A stretch of DNA of 64,000 bases from an uncultured Lewinella sp. (GCA_937873655.1 CALMYQ010000125.1:1-64000); one strand, 5' to 3'. Numbered from the stretch's first letter, positions 44,766-53,967 are shown. Program-made: numbers and translations. The notes: generated by a model not told the origin, from the sequence alone.

Positions 44766-45125
44766 ATGGACGCAATTAAATTTGTTCACGAACAACTGAC
44801 CGCCGAGCGGAAGTTTCCGGCTTTCCGCCCCGGTGATAACGTCACCGTGAACTATAAGATCATAGAAGGCGACAAAGAGCGCGTACAGGCTTTCCGCGGT
44901 GATGTCATCCAAATCAAAGGTCAGGGTGCAACCAAGACTTTTACGGTTCGCAAAATTTCCAACGGTGTAGGCGTTGAACGTATTTTTCCGTTCAGCTCCC
45001 CGAATATCGTAGGCATTGAAGTGACCAAGCGCGGTAAAGTTCGCCGTTCCAAACTGTTCTATCTGCGCGGTCTGGTCGGTAAAAAAGCCCGTATCAAAGA
45101 ACGCAAATTGATCAAGGATAACTGA
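44766..45125 (+). CDS. rplS: 50S ribosomal protein L19
   Basis: This 119-residue protein is L19, which lies at the interface of the ribosomal subunits. The family pattern is clear: [55 protein letters not shown], and the basic C-terminus [18 protein letters not shown]. The length matches the bacterial family. It is monocistronic here, between a strong promoter and a strong terminator, rather than in the rpsP-rimM-trmD-rplS operon seen in many bacteria. Confidence 0.97.
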   Translation: MDAIKFVHEQLTAERKFPAFRPGDNVTVNYKIIEGDKERVQAFRGDVIQIKGQGATKTFTVRKISNGVGVERIFPFSSPNIVGIEVTKRGKVRRSKLFYLRGLVGKKARIKERKLIKDN

Positions 45126-45148
45126 TTTATCCGATAAATCATACAGTG

Positions 45149-45190
45149 AAACCGGGCCGTCGCATTGTGCAGCGGCCCGGTTTTGTTTTT
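45149..45190 (+). terminator. Rho-independent terminator of rplS
   Basis: AAACCGGGCCG (45149-45159) pairs with CGGCCCGGTTT (45173-45183), giving an 11-bp stem with a 13-nt loop followed by a T-rich tract TTTTGTTTTT. A small ATTTAT/ATAAAT-type hairpin directly after the stop codon precedes it. Confidence 0.85.
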
Positions 45191-45197
45191 GCGCAGT

Positions 45198-47237
45198 TTA
45201 CCCTTCCGCCCTCAATTCGTAACACCGGCCTTCTCCTGCTTTCAGCGGAGGAATAAACCAATGGTATTCGTTTTGGACAACCGGCGCTGCGTCGTCGCCC
45301 TTCTGGTGAGTGGAAAACCGGAAACCAGCGATCCTACCGGGCGCCGACCGCGGTACCAATACCTGTTCCGAACGTTTTGCCCCGTCCAGATTGACAACAA
45401 ACAAGTACCTCGGGTGCTTCTGCTGGGTCCAGGCGATCACCTTGCAGCCTGCCAGCGGATCGGGTTTGATCAACCACCTCGTCCCTTCTTCCCGGATTTC
45501 GGCAAAGATCGCCTCCGCCAGTTGCCGGATTCGGTTTAGCCGGTTGAAAAGCCGCTTATTCCCGCCCCAACGGTAAGGCCCTGCTGTGGATTTCGGTCCC
45601 TCGCTGATCTGGAAAACGTACAATTTTGTATAGTATTCATTGGGTGCCGGCTTGCGGTGGATATCCCGCATCTCAAAACCCAGGCCCATATAGGACGGCC
45701 AGTCGGTGAGGAACAACCCGGTGAAAAAACGGGCTTCGTTGCCGTTGAGGTAAAATCTGTCGAACCGGGGATCGTCCTTATCCGCCGTCATCAGGGTGAA
45801 GTTGGGCGCAAACCGCCGGGTTTCCGACAAATCCAGGTACTGGCTGAAGGCCGCCATAAAGCGGGCGCTTCCGACTGCCATGCTTTGCAGATCGCCCAGG
45901 GTCGAATCGGCATCGGATGCTTCCAGATGGTCGTACTCGTTCCCGTAGGCCATTACACCCGGACCGGCCAGGAAGGTTTCCGCAAAATACCCGAAGTAGG
46001 GCGCCTTTTTGCGGATGTGATTGCGGACAGCCCTATGCGGGTCGTAGAAATCATCGACCCCGGCAGGCACACCCTCCGGACGCATTTGTACATGCGACAT
46101 GTCCCCGCGCATGAAGTCAAAGCCGTATTCAGCCTGGATAGCGGCATATTTTGCGCAGAAATAGTCCCAGACCTCCCGGTTCGGACGGCTGAAATCCAGT
46201 TGCCAGTCGCGGTTATCGTTCAAGGGTTCGTAAAACCGGTACCGGGTAAGCGGCCCGAATACGCGGGACATGAACTCCGGCCGGATTATGCGGTAATCCC
46301 GCCAGACCCGGCCTTCGCTGTCCGTTACGCTGGCCTCGGGGCGCGGATCGACCTCCAACCCCCTGTACGGCGGCCCCATGGTGGCCGGGACCGGTTCAAA
46401 GCCTTGTCTGAACAGTTCATCCAGAACCTGGGTCCTGCGATGATTGCGGCCTTCAAAATCCTCGTGGCGGCCGAACAGGATCAGGTTGCGGCGTTCTTCC
46501 CCGAAAGCGGGGGCAAAAAACATTTCCGGGTCTTCCGGAAAATCCATGGCGGGAACGGCCGGCCCTTTTCGGATCAGCCAGTTCAGAATGGTCGTTTCAA
46601 CTTTTTCATGCAAGGTCGCGCTATGATCCGCAATACGGGTGCCCTTCCGTTGGAGCCATTCAAAAAAACGCGGATTGGCCAGCACGATCTCCGAATAACG
46701 GTCCGTGTGCGGGATCACGTCCATGCCGACCGTTTTACCCAGGGCATGCAGCAGGTTGACTGCGACCTTGAGCTGCTTTTCTACCGAGTGGAGGGCCGGG
46801 ACCAGCGCGGCCAGTTCCGGACTGAAAAATTCCCGGTTGATGCGCCAGCTGGTCATGCCGTACAGGCTGCCCACTACGCCGGGTTCCCAGATCGGGAGCA
46901 AATGGATGGCCGACTGGCTCTGGGGCAAGGTCAGAGCGTATTTGACGACATTCCAGAAGGATTGGATCGTCCGGACATTGACGCCTGCCATGTTCACGCT
47001 CTTCAACCAGGCAGGCGTCCCGGAATTCCGAACCGGGCCCGGGAATGAATTCCCCGGATCAAGCGCGGATTGCAGGGCTTTGGCGCCGATCCTTTTGTTC
47101 AGAATGGTAAGAACGTCCGAACCAGGCAGCATTAACGCCGCTTGAGGTGTCAGGTTCCGGATAAAAGATTGTTTCCTTGAAATAAAAGCATGTACATCCG
47201 GATCCACTAAAAGGGGAGGTCCGCTTTTAAGTTTCAT
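45198..47237 (-). CDS. GH13-like (alpha-amylase superfamily) glycosidase
   Basis: This 679-residue protein has no signal peptide and shows the GH13 conserved regions in order: region I GMDVIPHTD (residues 171-179), region II YGFDFMRGDMSH with nucleophile candidate D379, region III YFAETF with acid/base candidate E420, and region IV around TADKDDPRFD, which is divergent (the usual NHD is not exact). A C-terminal beta domain follows (about 600-679, KVIAWTQQKHPRYLFVVNLD). It therefore probably acts on alpha-glucan or a related alpha-linked sugar in the cytoplasm, but it is far from the well-known subfamilies. It starts 11 bp after the DoxX-like gene and may be co-transcribed with it and with fsa. 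Confidence 0.75.
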   Translation of the reverse strand: MKLKSGPPLLVDPDVHAFISRKQSFIRNLTPQAALMLPGSDVLTILNKRIGAKALQSALDPGNSFPGPVRNSGTPAWLKSVNMAGVNVRTIQSFWNVVKYALTLPQSQSAIHLLPIWEPGVVGSLYGMTSWRINREFFSPELAALVPALHSVEKQLKVAVNLLHALGKTVGMDVIPHTDRYSEIVLANPRFFEWLQRKGTRIADHSATLHEKVETTILNWLIRKGPAVPAMDFPEDPEMFFAPAFGEERRNLILFGRHEDFEGRNHRRTQVLDELFRQGFEPVPATMGPPYRGLEVDPRPEASVTDSEGRVWRDYRIIRPEFMSRVFGPLTRYRFYEPLNDNRDWQLDFSRPNREVWDYFCAKYAAIQAEYGFDFMRGDMSHVQMRPEGVPAGVDDFYDPHRAVRNHIRKKAPYFGYFAETFLAGPGVMAYGNEYDHLEASDADSTLGDLQSMAVGSARFMAAFSQYLDLSETRRFAPNFTLMTADKDDPRFDRFYLNGNEARFFTGLFLTDWPSYMGLGFEMRDIHRKPAPNEYYTKLYVFQISEGPKSTAGPYRWGGNKRLFNRLNRIRQLAEAIFAEIREEGTRWLIKPDPLAGCKVIAWTQQKHPRYLFVVNLDGAKRSEQVLVPRSAPGRIAGFRFSTHQKGDDAAPVVQNEYHWFIPPLKAGEGRCYELRAEG

Positions 47238-47248
47238 ATGACTTCGAG

Positions 47249-47641
47249 CTACTTGACAAACCGGTGCCCGATGAAAGGGATCTCCCGGCGGTGGATCCAG
47301 GCTACCATGCAGCTGCCGATGAAGGCCGCCACGGCCAATGCAAACAGTTTGCCACCGTCGCCGTTGACATTGATGCCCAGTATGGCGAGGTGGAAAAAGA
47401 TCGCGCCTGCAAGCACACCGGCCGCCAGAACGGCCCCTAACGCCCGGCTTGTCGGCCTCAGAATGGCGAGACTGGCCAGCAATTCCATAACGCCTACCAT
47501 TATCCTTCCGGTCGGCTCCATGTGGAGTTTGGTGAAAATGAACACACTGTCCGGATGCGCCGTAAATTTAAAATAAAGGGTCTGCAACAGAATTACAGCA
47601 ACTATCGCAGCGGCAATATGTGAAATCCATCTCCGAGCCAT
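47249..47641 (-). CDS. DoxX-like four-TM membrane protein
   Basis: This 130-residue protein contains four hydrophobic helices with the DoxX-family arrangement: ILLQTLYFKFTAHPDSVFIF in TM1 and the following loop, RIMVGVMELLASLAIL in TM2, then LAAGVLAGAIFFHL and LFALAVAAFIGSCMVAW. DoxX-type proteins are small inner-membrane subunits associated with respiratory, quinone or thiosulfate oxidation in some systems, but most family members are uncharacterised. It lies between fsa and the GH13-like gene on the minus strand. Confidence 0.8.
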   Translation of the reverse strand: MARRWISHIAAAIVAVILLQTLYFKFTAHPDSVFIFTKLHMEPTGRIMVGVMELLASLAILRPTSRALGAVLAAGVLAGAIFFHLAILGINVNGDGGKLFALAVAAFIGSCMVAWIHRREIPFIGHRFVK

Positions 47642-47742
47642 ATTTTTTCATTTTCAAATTTCAGAAACAATCAACCAAACATTGGATCAATTAGGTCGAT
47701 TAAGCCGAATTTTTCGATTAAACTGACCAACCGACGGACGTT

Positions 47743-47791
47743 TCAATCGAATCAATCGAATCAATCGAATCAATCGAATCAATCGAATCAA
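47743..47791. repeat. Nonamer tandem array (TCAATCGAA) ending at the fsa stop codon
   Basis: Five perfect 9-bp units TCAATCGAA (47743-47787) and a partial sixth end exactly where the fsa stop codon (47792-47794, minus strand) begins. The 60 bp to the left contain degenerate TCGATTAA-like copies. The remainder of 47642-47742 has no gene. Confidence 0.93.
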
Positions 47792-48448
47792 CTATCCATT
47801 CGCTTTCTTGTGGTCTTCCAGAAACTTGGCCAGACCGATATCCGTCAGCGGGTGGTTGAGCATGCCCAGGATGGCGGACAGCGGGCAGGTGACCACATCG
47901 GCGCCGGCAAGCGCTGCGTCGACAATATGTTTGGAGCCCCGGATGGAGGCGGCCAGGATCTGGGTGTCGAATCCCTGCATGGCGTAGATCTCGGCGATCT
48001 GGCGGATCAGGTCCATGCCGTCCCAGTTGATGTCGTCGATCCGGCCGATGAACGGAGACATGTATGTTGCGCCGGCCTTGGCTGCGAGAATGGCCTGCGC
48101 CCCTGAAAAGACGAGGGTGCAGTTGGTGCGGATACCCAGTTCCGTGAAATGGGAAAGGGCTTTTACGCCTTCCCTGATCATGGGAACCTTGACCACGATA
48201 TTCGGCGCCAGGTCGGCCAGGCGTTTGCCTTCTTCGACAATCCCGTTAAAATCGGTGGCGATCACTTCTGCGCTGACGTCCCCGTCAACGATATCGCAGA
48301 TGTTCTGGTAGTGGCGGCGGATATTTTCCTCACCGGTGATCCCTTCTTTGGCCATCAGGGAGGGGTTGGTGGTGACGCCGTCCAGGATGCCCAGATCACG
48401 CGCTTCTTCAATTTGCTTGAGACTAGCCGTATCAATAAAAAATTTCAT
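47792..48448 (-). CDS. fsa: Fructose-6-phosphate aldolase / small transaldolase
   Basis: This 218-residue cytosolic enzyme belongs to the transaldolase/fructose-6-phosphate aldolase (TalC/MipB) subfamily. The Schiff-base lysine is K87 in NIVVKVPM. Other family segments are [38 protein letters not shown] and [15 protein letters not shown]. The short length and lack of the N-terminal extension fit FSA or the short TAL-like group; whether it acts as an aldolase on fructose 6-phosphate or as the pentose-pathway transaldolase cannot be decided from sequence alone. A -7 box lies 23 bp upstream of the ATG. Confidence 0.93.
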   Translation of the reverse strand: MKFFIDTASLKQIEEARDLGILDGVTTNPSLMAKEGITGEENIRRHYQNICDIVDGDVSAEVIATDFNGIVEEGKRLADLAPNIVVKVPMIREGVKALSHFTELGIRTNCTLVFSGAQAILAAKAGATYMSPFIGRIDDINWDGMDLIRQIAEIYAMQGFDTQILAASIRGSKHIVDAALAGADVVTCPLSAILGMLNHPLTDIGLAKFLEDHKKANG

Positions 48449-48470
48449 GAAAATGCATTTTGGTTTCGCG

Positions 48471-48478
48471 CAAAGGTA
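48471..48478 (-). promoter_or_regulatory. Putative -7 box (TACCTTTG) of fsa
   Basis: TACCTTTG on the minus strand (CAAAGGTA on plus) lies 22 nt before the fsa ATG at 48448, matching TAnnTTTG. No TTTG lies 19 nt upstream, so the -33 element is weak or absent. Confidence 0.6.
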
Positions 48479-48579
48479 CGCAACTTTTGCGGCGAATGGT
48501 GAACTGAAGCCGCCGGCCTTACATTAAAAAAATGACAATAAAACGAATTTCAGGTGTTGGCTGCTCGCCGGTATGGGGT

Positions 48580-48587
48580 TAATTTTG
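48580..48587 (+). promoter_or_regulatory. Putative -7 box (TAATTTTG) of hemE
   Basis: TAATTTTG matches TAnnTTTG, and TTGG near 48557-48560 is a weak -33 candidate. The box ends only 5 nt before the hemE ATG at 48593, so transcription would begin at or near the start codon. Confidence 0.5.
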
Positions 48588-48592
48588 CAGAT

Positions 48593-49633
48593 ATGAAAAT
48601 GCAGAACGATCTTTTACTGAAAGTTGCAAAGGGCGAACCAGTCAGCCGGCCGCCGGTTTGGCTCATGCGGCAGGCGGGCAGGGTGCTGCCCCAATACCGC
48701 GCTTTGCGGGAAAAACTCAGCGGGTTCAAGGAACTGGTGGAAACGCCGGACCTGGCCGCCGAAGTGACCATTCAACCCGTTGATGAATGGGGGGTGGACG
48801 CGGCGATCATCTTCAGCGATATCCTGGTCATTCCCGAGGCTATGGGGCTTCCTTATGAAATGGCAGAAGCCAAGGGCCCCTATTTCCCGGCTACCATCCG
48901 GTCGGAGGCTGATATTGAACGCCTTATTTCCGGTGAGGAGGCTGCCGGGCGCCTGGGTTATGTTTACGATGCCCTTCAGGTCACTTCCCGGCGACTGGAC
49001 GGCCGGGTCCCGCTGATCGGATTTGCCGGGGCGCCCTGGACGATCCTGGCCTATATGGTGGAAGGAAAGGGGAGCAAAACCTTCGGGATCGCCAAGAAAA
49101 TGCTGTATGCCGAACCCGCATTGGCGCACCGGCTCTTGGAACGGATTACGGAAACGACCGTTGCTTACCTGAAAAATCAGATCCGAAGCGGCGCACAGAT
49201 TGTGCAGCTTTTTGACTCCTGGGCTGGCTTGCTGAGCCCGGCGCAATATTCCGCGTTCAGCATGCCGTACCTCGAAAGGATCTGCAGGGAGATTTCCGGT
49301 GATGCACCTGTGATCATCTTCGCAAAAGGCGCATGGTTCGCTTTACGGGAGCTGGCGGATGCCAATCCTGCCGTGATCGGACTGGACTGGAATACGGACC
49401 CTGAAACGGCCCGGACAGAAACCGGCGGGCGTATTGCGCTGCAAGGGAATCTCGACCCGTGCGCACTGTACGCGGATCCGGATGAGATCAGAAAACTGAC
49501 CGGGGAAATGCTGGCCAGGTTCGGTTCCCGGCACATTGTCAACCTGGGACACGGGCTTTACCCCGATATCTCCAGGGAAAATGTACGGGTTTTTGTAGAA
49601 ACCGTAAAAGCCTTTGAATACCAACCTGTTTGA
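48593..49633 (+). CDS. hemE: Uroporphyrinogen decarboxylase
   Basis: This 346-residue cytosolic enzyme removes four carboxyl groups from uroporphyrinogen III to make coproporphyrinogen III in heme synthesis. The family signatures are PPVWLMRQAGRVLPQYR near the N-terminus, the catalytic-site aspartate in IIFSDILVIPEAMG, GFAGAPWTILAYMVEG, and the C-terminal GNLDPCALY with VNLGHGLYPD. The length is standard. The start could be 48593 (MKMQN) or 48599 (MQNDL); a -7 box directly upstream suggests a leaderless or very short-leader mRNA. It is divergent from fsa. Confidence 0.96.
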   Translation: MKMQNDLLLKVAKGEPVSRPPVWLMRQAGRVLPQYRALREKLSGFKELVETPDLAAEVTIQPVDEWGVDAAIIFSDILVIPEAMGLPYEMAEAKGPYFPATIRSEADIERLISGEEAAGRLGYVYDALQVTSRRLDGRVPLIGFAGAPWTILAYMVEGKGSKTFGIAKKMLYAEPALAHRLLERITETTVAYLKNQIRSGAQIVQLFDSWAGLLSPAQYSAFSMPYLERICREISGDAPVIIFAKGAWFALRELADANPAVIGLDWNTDPETARTETGGRIALQGNLDPCALYADPDEIRKLTGEMLARFGSRHIVNLGHGLYPDISRENVRVFVETVKAFEYQPV

Positions 49634-49688
49634 TATTGGACCGGGAAATTGTTTTACCGGAAATAGGGAATAATATCCAAGGTATCCG

Positions 49689-49696
49689 TATTTTTG
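49689..49696 (+). promoter_or_regulatory. Putative -7 box (TATTTTTG) of accD
   Basis: TATTTTTG matches TAnnTTTG and lies about 53 nt before the accD ATG. It sits in the loop of a long inverted repeat (AATAGGGAA at 49662-49670 with TTCCCTATT at 49703-49711), so leader folding may matter. The -33 element is not clear. Confidence 0.4.
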
Positions 49697-49749
49697 GCCC
49701 GGTTCCCTATTGGAACGGAGTGAACAAACCAGCTAAATAAAGGACTGTT

Positions 49750-50619
49750 ATGGGGTGGTTCAAACGCTTGAAGGACGGCATTCAAACGGCAACCAGAAAC
49801 AAGAAAGAAGCACCTGAAGGGCTTTGGTATAAATGCAAGGAGTGTAAGGAAACCTCCACGATGAAGGAGCTGAAGGAAAATTTTTACAAATGCCCTTTCT
49901 GCAACCACCACGTCCGCATCGGCTCCCAGGATTATTTCGGCCTTTTATTTGACGGGAATTTCGAAGAACTGTTCGGGGACCTGGTCTCCACGGATGCGCT
50001 CGAATTCGTTGACCTTAAGCCGTACCCGCAGCGCCTGGAAGAAGCTTACCGCAAGACCGGCCTGAAGGATGCCATCTCCGTTGCCAAAGGAAAAGTGAAT
50101 AAACGGCCGCTTGTTGTGGCAGCCATGGATTTCAGCTTTATCGGCGGCTCAATGGGCTCCGTGGTCGGGGAAAAGATCAGCCTTTCGATCGACCATTGCG
50201 TGGAAGAGGGCATCCCGCTGCTGATCATCTCCAAATCGGGCGGCGCCCGCATGATGGAAGCGTCCTTCTCCCTCATGCAAATGGCGAAGACGGCCGCAAA
50301 ACTGACCAGACTGGCAAGGGCCCGAATTCCCTATTTCTCCTTGCTCACCGATCCGACCACCGGCGGCGTGACCGCCTCTTACGCCATGCTCGGCGATATC
50401 AACTTCTCCGAACCCGGCGCTCTCATCGGCTTTGCAGGCCCGCGCGTGATCAAGGAAACCATCAAAAAAGATCTGCCGGAAGGCTTCCAGACCGCCGAAT
50501 TCCTCCTCGAACACGGCTTCCTGGATTTCATTGTCGACCGCAAAGACCTCAAAGATCGTATGTCCGACCTGCTGGCCATCTTCGACTCCAAATCGGCAGC
50601 TGCAAGCGCAGGCTCTTAA
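49750..50619 (+). CDS. accD: Acetyl-CoA carboxylase carboxyltransferase subunit beta
   Basis: This 289-residue subunit forms, with AccA, the carboxyltransferase that makes malonyl-CoA for fatty-acid synthesis. It has the N-terminal zinc ribbon of AccD (YKCKECKE, then YKCPFCNHH: two CxxC pairs about 16 residues apart) and the crotonase-fold core with [38 protein letters not shown] and [13 protein letters not shown]. The length is normal for the beta subunit. accA is not in the window, so the two subunits are encoded apart. Confidence 0.96.
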   Translation: MGWFKRLKDGIQTATRNKKEAPEGLWYKCKECKETSTMKELKENFYKCPFCNHHVRIGSQDYFGLLFDGNFEELFGDLVSTDALEFVDLKPYPQRLEEAYRKTGLKDAISVAKGKVNKRPLVVAAMDFSFIGGSMGSVVGEKISLSIDHCVEEGIPLLIISKSGGARMMEASFSLMQMAKTAAKLTRLARARIPYFSLLTDPTTGGVTASYAMLGDINFSEPGALIGFAGPRVIKETIKKDLPEGFQTAEFLLEHGFLDFIVDRKDLKDRMSDLLAIFDSKSAAASAGS

Positions 50620-50654
50620 TGGTCTACGGGTCCTCAGTAGTCCATAAAAACCAA

Positions 50655-50695
50655 AACGCAACCCCCGAAAAGCCATTGCCCCAGGAAGTTGCGTT
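50655..50695 (-). terminator. Possible terminator of the EF-G-like gene
   Basis: AACGCAAC (50655-50662) and GTTGCGTT (50688-50695) can pair across a 25-nt loop; on the minus strand the stem is followed by a T-rich stretch (TTTTGGTTTTTA). It lies between the convergent accD and EF-G-like genes, 29 bp beyond the latter's stop codon. Confidence 0.45.
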
Positions 50696-50723
50696 CCGTT
50701 ATTATATCCGTTTCACGCCAACC

Positions 50724-52853
50724 TCAATCCTCCACCAGTTCCGCCTGATGTTCGGCGATCAGCTGTTTCTGGATCTCGTGCGGTACAGCGCTGTATTCTG
50801 AAAATCTGCGGGTAAACTTGGCCCTGCCTTGGGTCAGCGACCGCAAAGTGGAAGAATATTGGTACATCTCAGCCTGCGGCACTTTGGCGATGATCTTCTG
50901 GTAATGGCCTTCCGCTCCCATCCCCTGGATGATGGCCCGCCGGGTTTGCAGATCGCCCATGACCTCGCCCATAACATCGTCGGCACAAAGCACCTCAAGG
51001 TCGTAGATCGGTTCCAGCAATTGCGGCGCAGCTTCGTTGAATGCCTCCTTGAAGGCGTGTGTGGAAGCGAGCATGAACGCCATATCGTTGGAGTCCACAG
51101 GGTGCATCTTGCCGTCATAGATGCAGACCCGGATATCCTGACAACGACTGCCGGTGAGCGGACCTTCTTCCATTTTCGACATGATCCCTTTCTTGATGGC
51201 ATTGGAATACTTGGCATCGATCGAACCGCCGACAATACACCAGAAGAAGGCGAGTTTGCCGCCCCAGGGCAAATCCTCGATATCTGTGTTTTTAACGGTC
51301 AATTCAGCAGGCGCCGGCATGCCCTCATAATAAGGTTCGATCCGCATATGGACTTCAGCGAATTGCCCGGCGCCGCCGGACTGCTTCTTGTGGCGGTACT
51401 GGTTGTTGGCCATACGCGTGATGGTCTCCCGGTAGGCGATCCGCGGACGGATGAAGTCCATGGAAATCCCCTGGACCTTTTCGATCCGGTACTTGATCAG
51501 GTCGAGGTGAAGCTGACCCTGCCCGTGGATGAGGGTTTGCTTCAGGACGGCTGATTGCTCAACGATCAGCGTCGGATCCTCTTCTTCGATCTGGTGCAGG
51601 GCTTTCATCAGCTTTTCCATATCCGACTTGCTGGGCGGGGAAACCGCCGTGCGGATCCTGGGCTCGGGGAAGTGCATGGGCTCGATCCGGCGGTCGTCGC
51701 CTTTGGAGTTGAGCGTATTGTTGGTATGGGAATTTTTAAGCTTGACGGTGACGCCGATATCGCCGGCGCGGAGTTCCTCCACCTGTTTGCGGTCCTTGCC
51801 GTTGGCAATGAACAACTGGCTGAAGCGCTCGGAGCCGCGGTTGTTGGCGTTGTACAGGTCCTCACTGGGATGGAGGACGCCGGAATAGACTTTGAAATAG
51901 GAAACCATTCCGACCTTGGGTTCGGATATGGTTTTGAAAATGAAGACGGAGCAGGTGCCGTCCTTGCTGTTGCAGGCCAGTTCGCCGCCGCCTTCCAGCG
52001 GTGCGGCCGGTCGGTCAGCCGGGCTAGGGCAAATGTCGTTGACAAAACCCATGATGCGGCCGCTGCCCATGTTCCGGGTTGAGGAACAGACCATGACCGG
52101 AAAGATCTGCTGGTGAGCGATGGCGGTGCGCAGGCCTTCCGCCAGTTCTTCTTCCGAAAGGGTGCCCTGATCAAAGTATTTTTCCATCAGGGTTTCGTCA
52201 TTCTCGGCGGCAGCCTCGACGAGCGCGTTGTGCATTTCTTTGGCCCGGTCCATTTCGGCGGCGGGAATATCTTTCTTTTCCGGTTTGCCGCCGTCGGCCG
52301 GGAATTCGTACATCACCATCCGCAGCGCGTCGATGATGGCATTGAAGCCGAGCCCCTGGTTGAGCGGATACTGCACCGGGATGACCTTGGGGCCGAAGCG
52401 CGCCTGCATTTGTTCCAGCGCCTGATCGTAATCGGATTTGTCATGATCCACCTGGTTGATGACAAACATGGCGGGGGTTTCGAATTTTTCGACATATTCC
52501 CAGATCAGCTCTGTACCTACCTCAACGCCGTGGGCGGAGTTGATGAGCACGATGGCGGTGTCGGCAACTTTCAGGGAGGAAATGACTTCACCTACAAAGT
52601 CGTCAAAGCCCGGAGTGTCGAGAATGTTGATCTTCGAATCCTTCCAGTTGGCGTGCATCAGGGTGCTGAAAATAGAGTTTCCGCGCTCCTTTTCGATATT
52701 GGTGTAATCGGAAACCGTATTCCCGTCCTGAACCGAACCTCTCCGGTCGATTTCATTGGATTCGAACAACATGGTTTCAGCAAAGGTGGTTTTTCCTGAT
52801 CCGGAATGCCCCAACAAGGTGACATTCCGAACATTTTTTGTTTCGAAGGCCAT
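50724..52853 (-). CDS. EF-G-like translational GTPase (EF-G2 type)
   Basis: This 709-residue GTPase has the EF-G domain order: G domain with G1 GHSGSGKTT (residues 15-23), G3 DTPGFDDF and G4 reading NQVDH rather than NKxD; domain II; domain III; domain IV with GQLHLDLIKYRIE; and domain V (VMGDLQTRRAIIQGMGAEG). The serine-containing P-loop and NQ-type G4 are typical of the EF-G2/EF-G-like subfamily rather than translocase EF-G (FusA), which has GHxDxGKT and NKxD. Its exact role is unknown; paralogues act in translocation or ribosome recycling in other bacteria. It is convergent with accD. The 265 bp upstream hold no gene. Confidence 0.9.
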   Translation of the reverse strand: MAFETKNVRNVTLLGHSGSGKTTFAETMLFESNEIDRRGSVQDGNTVSDYTNIEKERGNSIFSTLMHANWKDSKINILDTPGFDDFVGEVISSLKVADTAIVLINSAHGVEVGTELIWEYVEKFETPAMFVINQVDHDKSDYDQALEQMQARFGPKVIPVQYPLNQGLGFNAIIDALRMVMYEFPADGGKPEKKDIPAAEMDRAKEMHNALVEAAAENDETLMEKYFDQGTLSEEELAEGLRTAIAHQQIFPVMVCSSTRNMGSGRIMGFVNDICPSPADRPAAPLEGGGELACNSKDGTCSVFIFKTISEPKVGMVSYFKVYSGVLHPSEDLYNANNRGSERFSQLFIANGKDRKQVEELRAGDIGVTVKLKNSHTNNTLNSKGDDRRIEPMHFPEPRIRTAVSPPSKSDMEKLMKALHQIEEEDPTLIVEQSAVLKQTLIHGQGQLHLDLIKYRIEKVQGISMDFIRPRIAYRETITRMANNQYRHKKQSGGAGQFAEVHMRIEPYYEGMPAPAELTVKNTDIEDLPWGGKLAFFWCIVGGSIDAKYSNAIKKGIMSKMEEGPLTGSRCQDIRVCIYDGKMHPVDSNDMAFMLASTHAFKEAFNEAAPQLLEPIYDLEVLCADDVMGEVMGDLQTRRAIIQGMGAEGHYQKIIAKVPQAEMYQYSSTLRSLTQGRAKFTRRFSEYSAVPHEIQKQLIAEHQAELVED

Positions 52854-53105
52854 AATTCTAAGGTTTTACTTGAAGCAATCCTGCAGTAAAGAAATCGCAG
52901 TCGGGAAGGAAAAAGCGGGATAACAGCAGCCTTTTTCACTTCCCAATGAAATTAGGTTCTGCGCTGTAATATCCAAAATTAACGGCTATTCCGAAAGTTT
53001 TAAGCGAATTTTTTCCGGATTATTGCAAAGGGATTTTTGTCACTTTCCATATGCCGTTCCGGTGATTTTTTTCATCCGGCAGGCGGGAATTCAGTGCAGC
53101 CTACT

Positions 53106-53113
53106 TATCTTTG
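53106..53113 (+). promoter_or_regulatory. Putative -7 box (TATCTTTG) of the aminotransferase / HD-PycTM operon
   Basis: TATCTTTG fits TAnnTTTG and ends 5 nt before the ATG at 53119, suggesting a leaderless mRNA. No convincing TTTG lies 19 nt upstream. Confidence 0.5.
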
Positions 53114-53118
53114 ACTGC

Positions 53119-53967
53119 ATGATTCAGTACCATTCCATTAACGGGCAGCTGGTCCCGGCCGCTTCTGCTGCGCTTCAAGTGAACGATCTGTCAATCCTGC
53201 GGGGATACGGCATTTTCGATTTTTTCGGGGTATTGTCAGGAGTGCCGTTGTTCTTTGATGACTACCTGGATCGCTTCTTCCGTTCTGCCGGCATCCTGGG
53301 TTTGAAACTTCCTTTTGACCGGCCGCAAGTGATCGGCGCCGTCCATGATGTTATCCGGGCCAACGACATGTCTGACGGGTATATCCGGCTGGAAGTCACC
53401 GGCGGCTATTCGCCCGACGGCTACAAACCCGGCACGGCAAACTGGATGGTCCTGGGCGCGCATCCCCCCAAACCTTCCGATAAACAATACGTTGACGGCA
53501 TCCACCTGATGTTGTACCCGCACCAGCGGGAGTTGCCGGAAGCGAAATCCATCAATTACCTGACCGGTATCTTCCTCCTGCCCATGCTGGCGCAAAAAGG
53601 CGCCGATGCAGTGCTGTATCAGGACAACGGATGGGTAAGGGAATCGGACCGGTCCAACTTTTTTATGGTAACCCGGGCAGGCGTTCTCGTGACCCCGCGC
53701 AAAAAAATACTGGCGGGCATCACCCGCAAAAAGGTGCTGGACCTGGCCGGGCCTTTGATGGCGACTGAAATAAGGGAGATTGCCGCAGAAGAATTGAAAG
53801 AAGCCCGGGAGGCTTTTATTACCAGTACGATAAAGGGTGTACTTCCGGTAAGCAGGATCGACAACCGCCCGGTCGGGGACGGCAGGCCGGGGCCAGTCAG
53901 CCGGGACCTGGGCCTCCGGTTCTCCGAACTGACCAGAAATTATATCCTACAAACGACGCAAGTATGA
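53119..53967 (+). CDS. Class IV (branched-chain/D-amino-acid type) PLP aminotransferase
   Basis: This 282-residue cytosolic enzyme belongs to fold-type IV PLP enzymes, which include branched-chain aminotransferase, D-amino-acid aminotransferase and 4-amino-4-deoxychorismate lyase. The PLP lysine is K143 in EAKSINYLTG, the phosphate-binding and signature region is WVRESDRSNFFMV, and the typical start VNDLSILRGYGIFDFF is present. The C-terminal EAFITSTIKGVLPVSRID matches the family's last PLP-phosphate loop. Substrate specificity is not clear. The start at 53119 (MIQYHSING) agrees with family N-termini and the -7 box. Its stop overlaps the next gene by ATGA, so the two are translationally coupled. 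Confidence 0.87.
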   Translation: MIQYHSINGQLVPAASAALQVNDLSILRGYGIFDFFGVLSGVPLFFDDYLDRFFRSAGILGLKLPFDRPQVIGAVHDVIRANDMSDGYIRLEVTGGYSPDGYKPGTANWMVLGAHPPKPSDKQYVDGIHLMLYPHQRELPEAKSINYLTGIFLLPMLAQKGADAVLYQDNGWVRESDRSNFFMVTRAGVLVTPRKKILAGITRKKVLDLAGPLMATEIREIAAEELKEAREAFITSTIKGVLPVSRIDNRPVGDGRPGPVSRDLGLRFSELTRNYILQTTQV

